NCBI GenBank assembly: GCA_005116945.1
Contig: SWDH01000027.1
Coordinates: 89,814-139,578, forward strand
Source: Nitrospira sp.
Lineage (GTDB): Bacteria > Nitrospirota > Nitrospiria > Nitrospirales > Nitrospiraceae
DNA: 49,765 bases
Reading direction: 5' to 3'
The notes beneath the pieces are model-generated. The model did not search any database. It was not told the origin of the DNA and was given only the letters and a program-made list of their open reading frames with translations. Shown here one piece after another: positions 48,527-49,765 of the stretch (position 1 is the first letter of the stretch; each line of letters starts with the position of its first letter). The translations under genes were made by a program, and so were the position numbers.

Positions 48527-48775
48527 TCAGCGAACACCCTTGAGATCCCGAACGTAGAGCTCGCCTCCTTGCAAGCACCTCGCGAGGTAAACCTTCCCCT
48601 TATTCGTCGGATGTACGGGTGAGGCTCGATGTTGCGGGACGATGTGCTCGTCCATTGGGCAGGACCAGTGGGACGCACAATGTATGTCCACGCACGTGAC
48701 AAAATTTGCCTCAGTGAGGACTATTCGCCTCTCCAGGTCGAAGCACATGCGGTCGTCACACACGTTGAGAGTCAT
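48527..48775 (-). CDS. Possible small Cys-rich protein
   Basis: 82 codons from ATG 48775: MTLNVCDDRMCFDLERRI, then cysteines at TCVDIHCASHWSCP and a plausible ending KVYLARCLQGGELYVRDLKG. The spacing of Cys and His suggests metal binding. No ribosome binding site precedes the ATG, so the call is weak. Confidence 0.4.
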   Translation of the reverse strand: MTLNVCDDRMCFDLERRIVLTEANFVTCVDIHCASHWSCPMDEHIVPQHRASPVHPTNKGKVYLARCLQGGELYVRDLKGVR

Positions 48776-49039
48776 TTCAATCGTCACAATCCGCGCGGCG
48801 GGAGAGCCGAAAAACCTTTTTCTACAATCTGTTAGATGCACCTCTGCCTCCATGAAACATACGCATGATTCCTCACATCATGAATCCTTTCTATGCTTAA
48901 ATGAGATACCCTCCGAATCACCGCCAAAAGGATAAATCTGCTAGCTGAACATACTCTGGCCGTGTATACTCTCATCCGTACATCTTTGAACACATAGAGA
49001 TTTTACATTCCATCTGCCTGTCTGCCAACAGGAGGGACA

Positions 49040-49765
49040 GTGCTCTCGCACTCTCAGGTCGTTATGACAACACACCTTCCGAATACCGACATCCTTCCTC
49101 ATTTGGAACACGAAATCCTGAACGTCGTGACGCAGTTTTCCGCCGAACTTGGAGCGATGACTGACCTGACGGCAATCGGGAATCGGATTATCCAAGAGCT
49201 CTGCCGAGCAGGCGCCACGACACATGGGGCACTGTTTCTACTGGATCGCGAGCACGAATGTTATCGCCGAATCAGCATGATTGGCTCAGTCTCCCCTACA
49301 CTGATGCCACTGACGCTCGCTATGGATCATCCTCTGATCCACCACCTACTGACAACGAACAGGATCATCACACGGGACGATGTGACTGGCGATCTCCAAG
49401 AAGCCGACGCTGGAGGCGGCGCACATGCGGCGATGGAACGCATACAGGTAGCACGCCTTGTGCCTCACTTCATTAAAGACCGCCTCATCGCCTTCTCCCT
49501 CCTCGGCACAGCCATACCCGTCGCCGAGGAAACCGCACGGACTAAATCTGTACTCGCCGCACTCGCACAAATCGCCACAAACGCGCTTGACACGATCGTG
49601 CTTTACGAGGATCTTCACCGTTCACATATGCTCATGAAACGCACGGATCGACTGAAATCCCTTGAAACAATCGCCGGCGGCTTTGCCCATGAAATTCGAA
49701 ACCCACTCACTTCGATCAAAACGTTTATCCAATTGGCTCCACAACGAAAAGATGATCCTGAATTT
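49040..49765 (+). CDS. GAF-domain sensor histidine kinase, N-terminal part
   Basis: 242 codons are visible before the window ends. GTG 49040 follows GGAGGG closely; ATG 49064 is the alternative. Residues 25-190 are a GAF sensor domain (AIGNRIIQELCRAGATTHGALFLLD). From about 215 the HisKA H-box appears: GGFAHEIRNPLTSIKTFIQ, H being the phospho-acceptor. No transmembrane segment in the visible part, so it is a soluble kinase. Such kinases often pair with NtrC-type regulators that act with sigma-54. Confidence 0.88.
   Translation, partial: MLSHSQVVMTTHLPNTDILPHLEHEILNVVTQFSAELGAMTDLTAIGNRIIQELCRAGATTHGALFLLDREHECYRRISMIGSVSPTLMPLTLAMDHPLIHHLLTTNRIITRDDVTGDLQEADAGGGAHAAMERIQVARLVPHFIKDRLIAFSLLGTAIPVAEETARTKSVLAALAQIATNALDTIVLYEDLHRSHMLMKRTDRLKSLETIAGGFAHEIRNPLTSIKTFIQLAPQRKDDPEF

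Larger units (their letters stand above)
48442..49039. other. Long intergenic region
   Basis: About 600 bases. It begins with a hairpin after the preceding gene, then holds one doubtful minus-strand ORF (48527-48775), and ends with the promoter region of the sensor kinase gene. No RNA gene is recognised. Confidence 0.5.

Overview
The window reads as a chromosomal segment of a Gram-negative, moderately GC-rich bacterium. The mix of proteins (SdhB-type iron-sulfur protein near an HdrB-like CCG protein, paired DUF507 proteins, TatC, many small lipoproteins, repeat-laden intergenic spaces) fits Nitrospirota, most likely a Nitrospira-like organism. That assignment is inference from protein content; no rRNA, tRNA or nitrite-oxidation marker gene is visible here.

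Layout. 1-5.4 kb: a partial gene, a CADD/PqqC-like protein coupled to a secreted SUMF1-fold protein, an FmdB zinc ribbon, and HemW. 5.6-11.3 kb: a CaX-type cation/proton antiporter, a ClpS-like adaptor, a lysine-rich histone-like protein, DUF3386 and DUF5069 proteins, and a lipoprotein. 11.5-20.7 kb, all minus strand: cupin, HdrB-like protein, a REC-PAS-GGDEF-EAL protein preceded by a frameshifted Hpt remnant, PilZ, RtcB and archease, SdhB, and an M24 peptidase. 20.7-31.8 kb, minus strand: AsmA-like protein, lipoprotein, cyclophilin, beta-propeller, then radA, a LolB/DUF4292-like lipoprotein, tsaB, rimI, a DUF465 protein and tatC. 32.0-39.2 kb: an accessory oxidative module (LodB-like flavoprotein, LodA-like candidate quinoprotein, heme-binding beta-barrel protein, vanadium haloperoxidase). 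39.3-41.1 kb: an integron-like group of gene cassettes without an integrase. 41.3-44.4 kb: a secreted protein, Bcp, a TPR lipoprotein, two DUF507 proteins and a cyclophilin-like protein. 44.6-49.8 kb, plus strand: DEDDy exonuclease, PP2C phosphatase, two secreted proteins and the start of a GAF histidine kinase.

The strongest unusual signal is the 32.0-39.2 kb module. Its two transcription units are each preceded by a copy of the same roughly 370-bp regulatory region. The last ~196 bp are nearly identical between copies. Each copy carries a -24/-12 (sigma-54) promoter match and, about 283 bp upstream, a perfect 11-bp-arm palindrome. The gene content suggests a peroxide-producing oxidase working with a heme protein and a peroxide-consuming haloperoxidase, expressed together. 

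A second theme is repeats. Family 1 (seven copies, 104-186 bp, ends CAGGATGCT...) and family 2 (five copies, with a conserved core of two direct repeats flanked by arms that differ between copies but stay complementary within each copy) sit mostly within a few bases of gene 3' ends. One family-2 element is nested in a family-1 element. Other remnants include a decayed REP-associated transposase with a REP-like hairpin.
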